Assembly: GCA_030587525.1 (NCBI GenBank)
Contig: JAUQYW010000136.1
Span: forward strand, 1-24,193
Origin: Candidatus Sigynarchaeota archaeon
GTDB lineage: Archaea; Asgardarchaeota; Lokiarchaeia; Sigynarchaeales; Sigynarchaeaceae
Direction of reading: 5' to 3'
Length of the DNA: 24,193 bases
The translations under genes were made by a program, and so were the position numbers. The notes beneath the pieces are model-generated. The model was not told the origin of the DNA. It saw nothing but the letters and a program-made list of their open reading frames with translations, and ran no database searches. Shown here piece by piece: positions 16,319 to 23,363 of the stretch (its first letter is position 1; every line of letters begins with the position of its first letter).

Positions 16319-17212
16319 ATGGCCAAGTTTCATCGCGGATCAATCCGCGGGTCTGTAATTCTCGCACCGGTCATCGTTCTAGCGGGAGTTCTCGTGTCTT
16401 TCCTCATCTTCCAGTGGACTCCTTTGGTCCTCATTGCGGGGGCTTCGGTTATGGCCGTCAGCGTCGCGGGAACCGCGTACGTGAACAAGGTGAAGGTGGC
16501 CAGGTCTCGGCAGCAGATCGCGGGGACGATGGCACTTGTTCACAAGAGCAAGCTCCGGGCATTCTTGAAAAATCACAAGGACGTGACCGATCAAGGAACC
16601 CGGGAAATGCTATTCGACCTGGCGTTCGATTCCCCCGAAAAAGTAGACGAGTACTTTGCATTTCAAGAAGCAGTGCAAGCCATATACCTGATCGATGATG
16701 CCACGGGCGAGGTGCTGGTCGCGTTGTACCCGAACTACAGCGGGCTGGAGCGCGACGAGTATTCATTGGTCGAGCTCATCACGTGTTTCATCGAGCAAGC
16801 CGGGGAGACCGCTGCCGAGCCAGCCAGCGAGAATTTGCAGGCGCGATCCCATCATTTCGCGGATATAGGTAAGGAATTCTTCTTATTCAACGTGAACACG
16901 GGCACCACCCTAGCATTCGTTACCGATCAGCACGTGACGATGCCTGCAATCGTTCCACCGCGAGTTATCGCTATTCTCGAGCACGTGGATGCGATGGGTG
17001 CGATCTGGGACGAGAACCGGGTGTCGATCCTCACGGCCATGCTCGATGAGCATTTACCCTGGAGCGGGGTAACAAGTATTTATTCACCCTCGTCGATTAT
17101 CGATCAGATGGAAGCGCGGCAGAGGGATAGCGGCGAGTCCGATCGCGATGTTAGCGATGAAATAATGGATGACCTCGCACAGCTAAGGCAAGCATTTCAA
17201 GAAAAAATATGA
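16319..17212 (+). CDS. Membrane-anchored protein with a longin/roadblock-like cytoplasmic domain
   Basis: This is a 297-residue protein. Two membrane helices (about 13-33 and 35-55) form an N-terminal hairpin, followed by a basic linker (VNKVKVARSRQQ). Residues about 118-225 show an alternating pattern: IYLIDDATGEVLVALYP strands, helix SLVELITCFIEQ, FFLFNVNTGTTLAFV strands, then helix PPRVIAILEHV. This resembles the profilin-like longin and roadblock folds that are abundant in Asgard archaea. The family is inferred from the pattern, not from a diagnostic motif; a PAS-like or entirely new domain is possible. The C-terminal 30 residues are acidic and probably disordered or coiled. A winged-helix regulator starts 16 bases downstream, so the pair is probably one operon and may link a membrane signal to transcription. 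It is divergent from the IlvD-type gene. Confidence 0.7.
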   Translation: MAKFHRGSIRGSVILAPVIVLAGVLVSFLIFQWTPLVLIAGASVMAVSVAGTAYVNKVKVARSRQQIAGTMALVHKSKLRAFLKNHKDVTDQGTREMLFDLAFDSPEKVDEYFAFQEAVQAIYLIDDATGEVLVALYPNYSGLERDEYSLVELITCFIEQAGETAAEPASENLQARSHHFADIGKEFFLFNVNTGTTLAFVTDQHVTMPAIVPPRVIAILEHVDAMGAIWDENRVSILTAMLDEHLPWSGVTSIYSPSSIIDQMEARQRDSGESDRDVSDEIMDDLAQLRQAFQEKI

Positions 17213-17228
17213 TCACGAGGCAATCGTC

Positions 17229-18014
17229 ATGTTCGACACATCCAAATACACGCCGGAAGAGCGGGATGGAAGCGCTGTAAAAAGCGCCATCGACATCGAT
17301 AGCCTTGCAAATGTTTGCCGCGACAATGCTCCCTGGAATGATACCCGGGATTGGCACGATGTCGCTGGAAAAATCGTCGCCATTATCCAGGAAGAATGTC
17401 AACTCCACCGCAAGATCATGATTCCCCGGCTCTATTCCAAGATCCGTCGCCGTGCGGGGATGGAATCACAGCTAGCCTTGAGAATCGTGGAATATCTTGA
17501 GCGAAATCATTTTATCAAGGATAACTCGTCATTGCTGAAGTCCACGATCCTGGAAAACGAGCGCCGCAACAACATTTTTCAAGAAATCGTGAAATACCCG
17601 GGCACCTACTTCAACCTGCTCAAGGTCAAGACCGGGTCGGGGAGCAAAATCCTGGAGCACCACCTGACCGTGCTGACCGAGTTCGGGTTCGTTTTCGAAG
17701 AAACCATGAACGGCAAGCGCTGTTTCTTCCCCGTGACCGCATCGAAAGAGGACTCGTGGTTCCATTTCTTCTTCCGGCTCGATCCAACCCGCAAGATCAT
17801 CGACGTGTTCTTGCAAAACGGTGACTCGAATCCGCCATTATTACATGATATTAGCAAGAAGACGGGCATGGCGTATCCTCTTGTCGTATACCACGTCAAC
17901 AAGCTCGTTGCGAAGAATGTCATCGTGTTCCGTGAAGATATCGATCGCCGGGTCTATAGCCTGAGCAAGGATTTTCAGTCCTTCATCAAGCGGATACAGA
18001 ACCTGGTCGCGTGA
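17229..18014 (+). CDS. Transcription regulator with two to three winged-helix domains
   Basis: This is a 261-residue soluble protein. Residues 109-168 are a clear archaeal winged helix: RRNNIFQEIVKYPGTYFNLL, then the recognition helix GSKILEHHLTVLTEFGF and a wing ending NGKRCFFP. Residues about 183-247 repeat the design (RKIIDVFLQNGDSNPPLLHD, then MAYPLVVYHVNKLVAKNVI and a short wing RRVYSL). Residues about 46-97 (IMIPRLYSKIRRRAGME, then LALRIVEYLERNHFI) may be a third, degenerate one. Tandem winged helices of this kind are common in archaeal MarR/ArsR-like regulators. No ligand domain is visible, so signal input may come from the membrane protein encoded just upstream. The start is ATG 17229 with GAGG eight bases upstream. 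Likely targets are the local divergent promoters (inference). Confidence 0.82.
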   Translation: MFDTSKYTPEERDGSAVKSAIDIDSLANVCRDNAPWNDTRDWHDVAGKIVAIIQEECQLHRKIMIPRLYSKIRRRAGMESQLALRIVEYLERNHFIKDNSSLLKSTILENERRNNIFQEIVKYPGTYFNLLKVKTGSGSKILEHHLTVLTEFGFVFEETMNGKRCFFPVTASKEDSWFHFFFRLDPTRKIIDVFLQNGDSNPPLLHDISKKTGMAYPLVVYHVNKLVAKNVIVFREDIDRRVYSLSKDFQSFIKRIQNLVA

Positions 18015-18021
18015 ATGCTGC

Positions 18022-18045
18022 TTATTTTTGCTTTCGGAAAAATAA
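18022..18045 (+). terminator. Hairpin terminator after the regulator gene
   Basis: TTATTTTT (18022-18029) and AAAAATAA (18038-18045) form a perfect 8-base inverted repeat around the loop GCTTTCGG, eight bases after the TGA stop. The T-rich left arm also suits archaeal T-tract termination. Confidence 0.5.
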
Positions 18046-18059
18046 CGATTCCTGGTTGA

Positions 18060-18067
18060 TTTATATC
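18060..18067 (+). promoter_or_regulatory. Putative TATA box for the LarA-family gene
   Basis: TTTATATC lies about 65 bases upstream of ATG 18128, predicting a start near 18090 and a leader of about 38 bases that carries the GAAGG ribosome site. Confidence 0.4.
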
Positions 18068-18127
18068 CTTTTAATTTCACGAGACGATAATCACATCGAC
18101 TCGTGATATCGAGAGAAGGCCAGCGAA

Positions 18128-19360
18128 ATGAAGAATTACATGATTCCCTTTGGAGCCTGGTACGAACCTGGCGAATGCACGCTCTCGTTCCCCGACAACT
18201 GGGACATCACCACGCTCACGATGAAGGATGCCCCGGAAATCACGGGCACGAAAGTCATCGAGGACGCCATCGACAACCCGATCGGGACGCCCACCCTTTC
18301 CGAGTTAGCTAAAGGCAAGCGGAATGTTGCCATCGCCGTGGACGATATTTCGCGATCAACTCGGTTGGAAAGCATTTTAAAGGTGGTGCTCAAGCGGTTG
18401 AACGATGCGGGCATCCCGGACGACAAGGTAACGATCATCGCCGCGCTGGGCTCCCACCGGCCTATGGTAAGACAAGACTTCGTCAAGAAGCTAGGCAAGG
18501 AGATCTTGGACAGGTGTAACGTGGTCAATCACAGCCCGTTCTTGAATCTCGTGAAAGTCGGCGTTTCGAAGCTCGGCACGCCGGTGATCGTGAACAAGAC
18601 ATATCACGATGCGGATTTGAAAATCGCCGTTGGTGGTGTTGTCCCGCATCCTTTGGCTGGCTTTGGTGGCGGCGCTAAAATAGTCCTTCCTGGCATCTGT
18701 GGGATTGAAACTCTCGAGGCAAATCATAGCAGCGCGCTGAAAACCGGCACGGGTGCCGGCATCGGGCGCGTCACTGATTTGAGGCTCGACATCGAGGATG
18801 TTTGCTCGCAAGCAGGGCTCGATTTCAGCATTAACGTGATATTCAATTCAGCCGGCAAGAATGCTGGCATTTTCGCGGGGCATTATGTCCAAGCACACCG
18901 CAAGGCAATGGACCTCGCAAGGATAGTGTATAAAACGGAGATTCCGCAAAAAGTGAAATTTGACGTTGGGTTCTTCAACGCTTTTCCTGAAGACACGGAG
19001 CTTTCGCAATTCTTGAAAGCCCTCAATTTATACATGCTTTGCACGCCCATCATCGACCGGAAAGGAGTCGTCGTCATCATGACCGCGGCATCGGAAGGCC
19101 GGGGATACCATGTCTTGCAAGCAGAAACGGGGTCAGCACTGCAAATGCGAATGGACGAGTCAAATCTGCTCTGGCAGATGATTGGTCGGCGGCGTTTGGC
19201 TCTCTTTTCCCCGAACGTGACAAGGGCGGACGTAGATCATTTCTTCAGCAAAAATGTCTTGTTCAAGAAGGATTTCAGGGATCTCTTGCACGAAATCGAA
19301 GGCATCGTTGGTCCCAATCCCAAGGCTTGCTTGTTCCAGAACACACTGCAGCTTCCATAG
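18128..19360 (+). CDS. larA: LarA-family nickel-pincer racemase/epimerase
   Basis: This is a 410-residue member of the lactate racemase family (DUF2088). LarA racemises lactate through a covalent nickel-pincer nucleotide. The key residues are present: DDISRSTR (R76/R79), GSH with H110, VVPHPLAGFGGGAKIVLPG with H174 and the pincer-bearing K184, and NH with H200. H174, K184 and H200 fall at the same numbers as in the characterised Lactobacillus plantarum enzyme. The protein is cytoplasmic. Relatives act on lactate, malate or other 2-hydroxy acids, so the substrate here is open. The cofactor-building proteins LarB, LarC and LarE are not in the window and would have to be encoded elsewhere. The start is ATG 18128 behind GAAGG. 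The gene ends five bases from the convergent creatininase-family gene. Confidence 0.9.
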   Translation: MKNYMIPFGAWYEPGECTLSFPDNWDITTLTMKDAPEITGTKVIEDAIDNPIGTPTLSELAKGKRNVAIAVDDISRSTRLESILKVVLKRLNDAGIPDDKVTIIAALGSHRPMVRQDFVKKLGKEILDRCNVVNHSPFLNLVKVGVSKLGTPVIVNKTYHDADLKIAVGGVVPHPLAGFGGGAKIVLPGICGIETLEANHSSALKTGTGAGIGRVTDLRLDIEDVCSQAGLDFSINVIFNSAGKNAGIFAGHYVQAHRKAMDLARIVYKTEIPQKVKFDVGFFNAFPEDTELSQFLKALNLYMLCTPIIDRKGVVVIMTAASEGRGYHVLQAETGSALQMRMDESNLLWQMIGRRRLALFSPNVTRADVDHFFSKNVLFKKDFRDLLHEIEGIVGPNPKACLFQNTLQLP

Positions 19361-19365
19361 CACGT

Positions 19366-20493
19366 CTATGTTGACAAGTAAAGCAACCACGGGATGATGA
19401 TCGCCAGCACTAGCAAGGGAATGATGCAACAGTTCCGGCAAGAGTTGGTGGGCAATAAAAATCGCCGGGCGAGCTCCAATACTACTTTTTTCTGTTTCCA
19501 CGGCCGCATCTCTATGAACGGCTCCATAGCGGCGCGGCTATCCCCGGCGAGTGCGTCTATGTATAGTAGGCCCACGTCCTTGAGTATCTCGGAGAACAAT
19601 GCAAACCAGTCTCTTTTATCGAAGAATGACGGATCAGCATTGTATCCACAACCGAGCGGTTCCTTCGGGGGATGAGCGGCCCATTTCCTGACGAGCAAGC
19701 CCTTGAGCTGCGCGTCCATCTTCTCCACGTTCGGCCCGAGCGTTTTGTACACAGGATCGACGAGCTGCTTGTTGATGGCCATCACGAACGCAATCTCCAT
19801 AAGCCCCGCATGGTGGTCCATGTTGATAGCCTTTAATTCCTCGTCTGAAAGCGGCTGCTGGCCCAGTCTTTCTATATATTTCGAAAAAACTGCTTTTGGA
19901 TCGTCCATATATATTGTTTTTGCGATCCAATGGTTCGGGGACAAGATGCGCACATCCTGGTGCTTGTACTTGTGCATGATCTTGTTCGCGGCTTCTTCTA
20001 TGGCGAAGGAGTGGGTCATCCCGTGGTGGACGGACATGAGCAAAACTTTACGGAAACCTGCTCGTACGAGGCCATCAAGGATTTGCTTGCAAAGCTCGTA
20101 AATTGTCCTGCGGGAATTGTTAATGGTCCCAGGATGGCCCCGATTCGTTCCCGTGCCGAGTGGAATACCCGGGAATTCCACGAGCGTGTACGTGTTGCTC
20201 GAACGCTCTTTCTTCAAGACATCCTTGAGCAGCGAGAGGGCAAGATAGCATTCGATGTAATCGGAGCTAAGCGGGAGATATTTCCCGTGGATTTCCATGG
20301 GGCTAATCGGGATGAGCACGATGGCACGCTCCTTGCCGGGCAATTCGATGAGTTGTTGGAAGTTAATCTTGTCATATTTGACGATCGTGAGGTTCTGGTC
20401 CACGTTCATATAACTTGCATCGGTCTTGAATAGATCCAAGAATTCTGGCGGAAAAACTGGTTTTTTCGTGTCGTCGCTCGATTTTATGCTCAT
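19366..20493 (-). CDS. Creatininase-family amidohydrolase with a C-terminal membrane anchor
   Basis: This is a 375-residue protein. The creatininase fold is shown by PMEIHGKYLPLSSD (E67, H69, D78), GTNRGHPGT (115-123), SVHHG (H156/H157) and MDHHAGLMEIA (H227/H228, E233). These match the family's E-x-H...D, G-H-G-G-N and H-A-G-x-x-E metal motifs, although the usual N-G-H-G-G-N has become S-V-H-H-G-M. Family members open cyclic amides or lactones, or cleave small peptides (creatinine, FAPy, 3-dehydro-scyllo-inosose, MftE peptide). Residues 355-373 are an uninterrupted hydrophobic helix after a Cys-rich NSCRNCC, with only two residues beyond it, so the enzyme is probably tail-anchored to the membrane. 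That is unusual for this family. Start ATG 20493; CATAAATC at 20512-20519 suggests leaderless transcription. Confidence 0.85.
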   Translation of the reverse strand: MSIKSSDDTKKPVFPPEFLDLFKTDASYMNVDQNLTIVKYDKINFQQLIELPGKERAIVLIPISPMEIHGKYLPLSSDYIECYLALSLLKDVLKKERSSNTYTLVEFPGIPLGTGTNRGHPGTINNSRRTIYELCKQILDGLVRAGFRKVLLMSVHHGMTHSFAIEEAANKIMHKYKHQDVRILSPNHWIAKTIYMDDPKAVFSKYIERLGQQPLSDEELKAINMDHHAGLMEIAFVMAINKQLVDPVYKTLGPNVEKMDAQLKGLLVRKWAAHPPKEPLGCGYNADPSFFDKRDWFALFSEILKDVGLLYIDALAGDSRAAMEPFIEMRPWKQKKVVLELARRFLLPTNSCRNCCIIPLLVLAIIIPWLLYLST

Positions 20494-20511
20494 CTGAAGA
20501 CATCTCGGATT

Positions 20512-20519
20512 GATTTATG
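20512..20519 (-). promoter_or_regulatory. Putative TATA box for the creatininase-family gene
   Basis: CATAAATC on the minus strand is centred about 23 bases upstream of ATG 20493, which would make the mRNA essentially leaderless. Confidence 0.35.
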
Positions 20520-20552
20520 GAACAATGATCGTTTTTTATTTTCTACCTTCTC

Positions 20553-20568
20553 TATAAAAGATATAAAG
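20553..20568 (+). promoter_or_regulatory. Double TATA box for the first AOR gene
   Basis: TATAAAAG (20553-20560) is followed at once by ATATAAAG (20561-20568). They predict starts at about 20584 and 20592, placing GGGTGAT (20603-20609) inside the leader as a ribosome site for GTG 20613. Confidence 0.5.
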
Positions 20569-20612
20569 TGGTATCGTGACCAAATATTGATTACAATCCG
20601 ATGGGTGATAAC

Positions 20613-22340
20613 GTGGCAAAACTAGTGCGTATCAATGCAAGGACGCGGAAGTCCAGCATCGAAGAAATGCCAGAAAAATACACGATGATGGGCGGGCGCG
20701 AGTTGACCTCCACGATATTGCTCGATGAAATCGACCCGAAAGCGGATCCACTTGGCCCCGGTAACAAGCTCGTGATCGCGACGGGATTACTCGCCGCGAC
20801 GCCCGCACCCAATTTCTCGCGAGTTTCGGTGGGCTGCAAGAGTCCATTAACGGGCGGGATCAAGGAAGCAAACGTCGGTGGCAAGGCGGGCTTTGCTTTG
20901 GGACAATATAATATTCGTGCCATCGTTATCGAGAACTCCATCGTTGATGACAAGTTCCGCATCTTGATCATCAAGGACGATGGTTCCATCGCGTGGGAGC
21001 TTGCCGGGCAGCTGGTAAGAGCAGGAACATATGCAACGTGCAAGGCTCTAACGGAAAAGCACGGCAGCAGCGCGAGCGTGATTTCGATTGGCCCAGCAGG
21101 CGTGAACCGTATGCCCATGGCATCGATCGCCGTGCAAGACTTGCAAGGATACCCGACACGACATGCTGCCCGCGGCGGCCCCGGTGCAGTCATGGGTAGC
21201 AAGGGTCTCAAGGCCATCGTGATTGAACCAAAAAAAGGGTATACCGTGAAGTATTCGGATGCCACCACTTTTAAAAGCATCGTTGCGTCGTGGTCCAAGG
21301 ATCTCAAGATAAGCCGCGCTGGTTTCAGCAAACTTGGCACGGCGATGACCGTGAGCATAAGTCAAACGCTCCAGGGATTGCCCACCAAGGACTTTCACGA
21401 GGGCACGTTTGGCGGCGCGGAAAAGATCGGCGGGGATCGGCTGCATGAAATCATCGTGCAACGCAAGGGTCGTTTCGGGATTCCATGCATGCCCGGTTGT
21501 GCGATACAATGCTCCAACCTCGTCATCGGCCCAGACGGCAAGCACGAGACTTCGTCTCTGGAATACGAGACAATCGTCATGAACGGGTCCAACTTGTTAA
21601 TCGATGATATCGATACGATCGCGCGCATTGATCACGAATGCGATGATATCGGCATTGATACCATCGAGTTTGGATGCATGGTTGGTATGCTCATGGACGC
21701 TGGCAAGATCAAGTTTGGCGATGCCGGGGCGGTTTTTAACTTGCTGGATGAGATTCGCAAAGGCACCCAGACTGGCATCACGTACGGAAAAGGAACCTAC
21801 CTCGTCGGGAAGAACCTAAGAATCGCCAGGATCCCAGCCGTGAAAAAACAAGGACTCTCAGCATATGACCCTCGCACGTACAAGGGCATGGGCGTCACCT
21901 TTTGCACCACGCCCATGGGTGCGGATCACACGGCCGGTGCCGCCATTTACAAGCGCCCGGGAATCAATCCCCAGCAAGATTACGGCGACGTGTTCGAGAA
22001 AAAAGGCAAGTTGGATCTGTCATTCGAGCTCCAGGTGCTCATCGGGGCGTGCGACATGCTCGGGCTATGCTACTTCGTCGGTCCAAGCATCGCCACGCTA
22101 GATCGCGCCGCGAAACTCATCACGGCCCGGTACGGGGTGGTTATCACGGCAGACCAGATCATCTCCAAGGCCAAGGATATGCTCAAAAAGGAGCTGGAAT
22201 TCAATATGAAAGCAGGATTTACCAAAGAAGACGACACGTTACCCGATTTTTTCAAAAAAGAAAAGTCATCGCCGTCGGGACGGGATTGGGATTTCACCGA
22301 CGATGAAATCAAGCAATTCTGGATCAAAAGATTGAAATAA
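20613..22340 (+). CDS. aor: Aldehyde:ferredoxin oxidoreductase family (tungstopterin) enzyme
   Basis: This is a full-length member of the AOR family, which oxidises aldehydes to acids using a tungsten bis-pyranopterin, one [4Fe-4S] cluster and ferredoxin. Positions count from ATG 20601. Motifs are GGREL (31-35), SPLTGG (81-86), GPAGVNR (164-170), RGGPGAVMGSKGLKAI (191-206), the cluster cysteines C296, C300, C304 and C490 (in DMLGLC), and AYDPRTYKGMGVTF (421-434) with GADHT. Cluster spacing is C-x3-C-x3-C instead of the C-x2-C-x3-C of Pyrococcus AOR; C-M-P-G-C is shared with one branch of the family as I recall it. I choose GTG 20613 because GGTGA lies just upstream; ATG 20601 lacks a ribosome site but is possible. 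The substrate is unknown. An SCP-2-like gene and a second AOR follow. Confidence 0.92.
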   Translation: MAKLVRINARTRKSSIEEMPEKYTMMGGRELTSTILLDEIDPKADPLGPGNKLVIATGLLAATPAPNFSRVSVGCKSPLTGGIKEANVGGKAGFALGQYNIRAIVIENSIVDDKFRILIIKDDGSIAWELAGQLVRAGTYATCKALTEKHGSSASVISIGPAGVNRMPMASIAVQDLQGYPTRHAARGGPGAVMGSKGLKAIVIEPKKGYTVKYSDATTFKSIVASWSKDLKISRAGFSKLGTAMTVSISQTLQGLPTKDFHEGTFGGAEKIGGDRLHEIIVQRKGRFGIPCMPGCAIQCSNLVIGPDGKHETSSLEYETIVMNGSNLLIDDIDTIARIDHECDDIGIDTIEFGCMVGMLMDAGKIKFGDAGAVFNLLDEIRKGTQTGITYGKGTYLVGKNLRIARIPAVKKQGLSAYDPRTYKGMGVTFCTTPMGADHTAGAAIYKRPGINPQQDYGDVFEKKGKLDLSFELQVLIGACDMLGLCYFVGPSIATLDRAAKLITARYGVVITADQIISKAKDMLKKELEFNMKAGFTKEDDTLPDFFKKEKSSPSGRDWDFTDDEIKQFWIKRLK

Positions 22341-22389
22341 GGCGAATTGCACTTAATTATTACTTCGATCTCGATACAAGGTTTTTATG

Positions 22390-22417
22390 GTTCTTCGGTT
22401 ACCATGTAATGAAGAAC
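22390..22417. repeat. Inverted repeat GTTCTTC/GAAGAAC upstream of the SCP-2-like gene
   Basis: GTTCTTC (22390-22396) and GAAGAAC (22411-22417) are perfect complements 14 bases apart, in the 165-base gap between the first AOR and the SCP-2-like gene. It follows a T5 run at 22382-22386. It could be part of the AOR 3' end or a regulator site. Confidence 0.3.
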
Positions 22418-22505
22418 GATGAAATCGGGATCCGCACCTGAAACTGATAATTGCGTTGAATGTCCCGGTTGAATTCGATCTAACAAGATTTATGGAGAGA
22501 GAATC

Positions 22506-23108
22506 ATGGGAAAGAAAGCAAAGCCTGCTGCGAAACCAAGTGCAAAAACTACCAAGCCGGTTGGCCCGGCAAACTCAGCAAAGCCTGCAACGAAACCAAG
22601 TGAGAAAATCTCCAAGCCGGTTAGCGAGGCAAAATCAACAACCAAGAAGGTCTCATTTGCTGACGTAAAACCAATCGCCGATGCATGGGTAAAGGAATAC
22701 GCGAATGCCTTGAACCAGAATGCGAAGTATGCACGAGCTGCAAAGGGATGGGGTGTGAGCTTCGATGGTTCATTGATGTTCGTGATGGAAAAAAGTGGCG
22801 AAGTCGATACGGATATCAATATCTTCATCGACTTGAAAGACGGGAAGTGTCTCGATGCTCGGTTGCTAGCACCTGGCGAAAATCCCCCGCGAAAACCGGG
22901 CATGACCTTGCGTTGCCCCTTGTGGATGTGGAAACAGGTTGCATTCAAGGAAATCGAGCCGATCTCCGCGATTATGCAAAACAAGATGAAACTCGAAGGG
23001 GACATGAAACTCGCCATGCGATACGCGTCAGCTGCGATGGAGCTGGCAAACACGGTTGAAAAAACCGACCGGACACTCTTCACGAAATTCAATATCGGCA
23101 AGGCATAG
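22506..23108 (+). CDS. SCP-2-like lipid-binding protein with a Lys/Ala/Pro-rich N-terminal tail
   Basis: This is a 200-residue protein. Residues 1-48 are a low-complexity basic tail built from two 20-residue copies starting KPA(A/T)KPS. Residues about 50-195 look like a sterol-carrier-protein-2 fold: a first helix FADVKPIADAWVKEYANALN, strands GWGVSFDGSLMFVMEK and DINIFIDLKDGKCLDARLL, MTLRCPLWMWKQV, then the family-typical IMQNKMKLEGDMKLAMRYAS. SCP-2 domains bind sterols, fatty acyl chains or other hydrophobic ligands in a tunnel. Lying between two AOR genes, it may deliver a hydrophobic aldehyde or bind their product (inference). The tail resembles histone H1-type KPAK repeats and could bind nucleic acid or acidic membranes. 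The start is ATG 22506, set by GGAGAG seven bases upstream; the ATG at 22491 is out of frame. Confidence 0.8.
   Translation: MGKKAKPAAKPSAKTTKPVGPANSAKPATKPSEKISKPVSEAKSTTKKVSFADVKPIADAWVKEYANALNQNAKYARAAKGWGVSFDGSLMFVMEKSGEVDTDINIFIDLKDGKCLDARLLAPGENPPRKPGMTLRCPLWMWKQVAFKEIEPISAIMQNKMKLEGDMKLAMRYASAAMELANTVEKTDRTLFTKFNIGKA
22521..22640 (+). repeat. 60-base tandem duplication coding the SCP-2-like protein's basic tail
   Basis: Two adjacent 60-base units (22521-22580 and 22581-22640) match at 48 of 60 positions and keep the reading frame. Each encodes a 20-residue KPA-KPS...KPV unit. The boundaries are exact, indicating one in-frame duplication followed by drift. Confidence 0.85.
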
Positions 23109-23195
23109 GAACCCAGATATTCACGTTCATTTGACCTAGCATTGCATGAAATTATCACTGTCGATATCGATGGCCGTGCATTAAAATAACGATAT

Positions 23196-23217
23196 TCGCT
23201 CCTAAGAGCGATTTTCT
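23196..23217 (+). terminator. Hairpin terminator between the SCP-2-like and second AOR genes
   Basis: TCGCTC (23196-23201) pairs with GAGCGA (23206-23211) across a CTAA tetraloop and is followed by a short T-rich run. It suggests that the second AOR gene has its own promoter. A perfect palindrome, TCGATATCGA, lies upstream at 23161-23170. Confidence 0.45.
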
Positions 23218-23229
23218 GCTTGAGGATGC

Positions 23230-23269
23230 GACGATCGATTTATTCATCGTCATTTCTTTTCAAATATAT
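23230..23269 (+). promoter_or_regulatory. Promoter region of the second AOR gene with an inverted repeat
   Basis: GACGAT (23230-23235) and ATCGTC (23246-23251) form an inverted repeat just upstream of TATA-like AAATATAT (23262-23269). The layout fits an operator next to the basal promoter. A start near 23292 would leave a leader of about 70 bases before ATG 23364, longer than at most genes here, and it includes a T7 run at 23316-23322. Confidence 0.35.
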
Positions 23270-23363
23270 CGTTCCCGTCGAATCGTTTGGTACTAAATGA
23301 TGAATACCTATCCTTTTTTTATGCCCACGTCGAAGGGTATACAACAATGGAAGGGTTACGATC

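Noticed and set aside
20591..21358. Long minus-strand open frame (255 codons)
   Set aside because: Antisense shadow of the first AOR gene, whose cofactor motifs occupy the other strand.
22490..23158. Minus-strand open frame with hydrophobic segments
   Set aside because: Antisense to the SCP-2-like gene. Its Ala/Gly/Phe-rich C-terminus is the complement of the Lys/Pro repeat and has no independent support.
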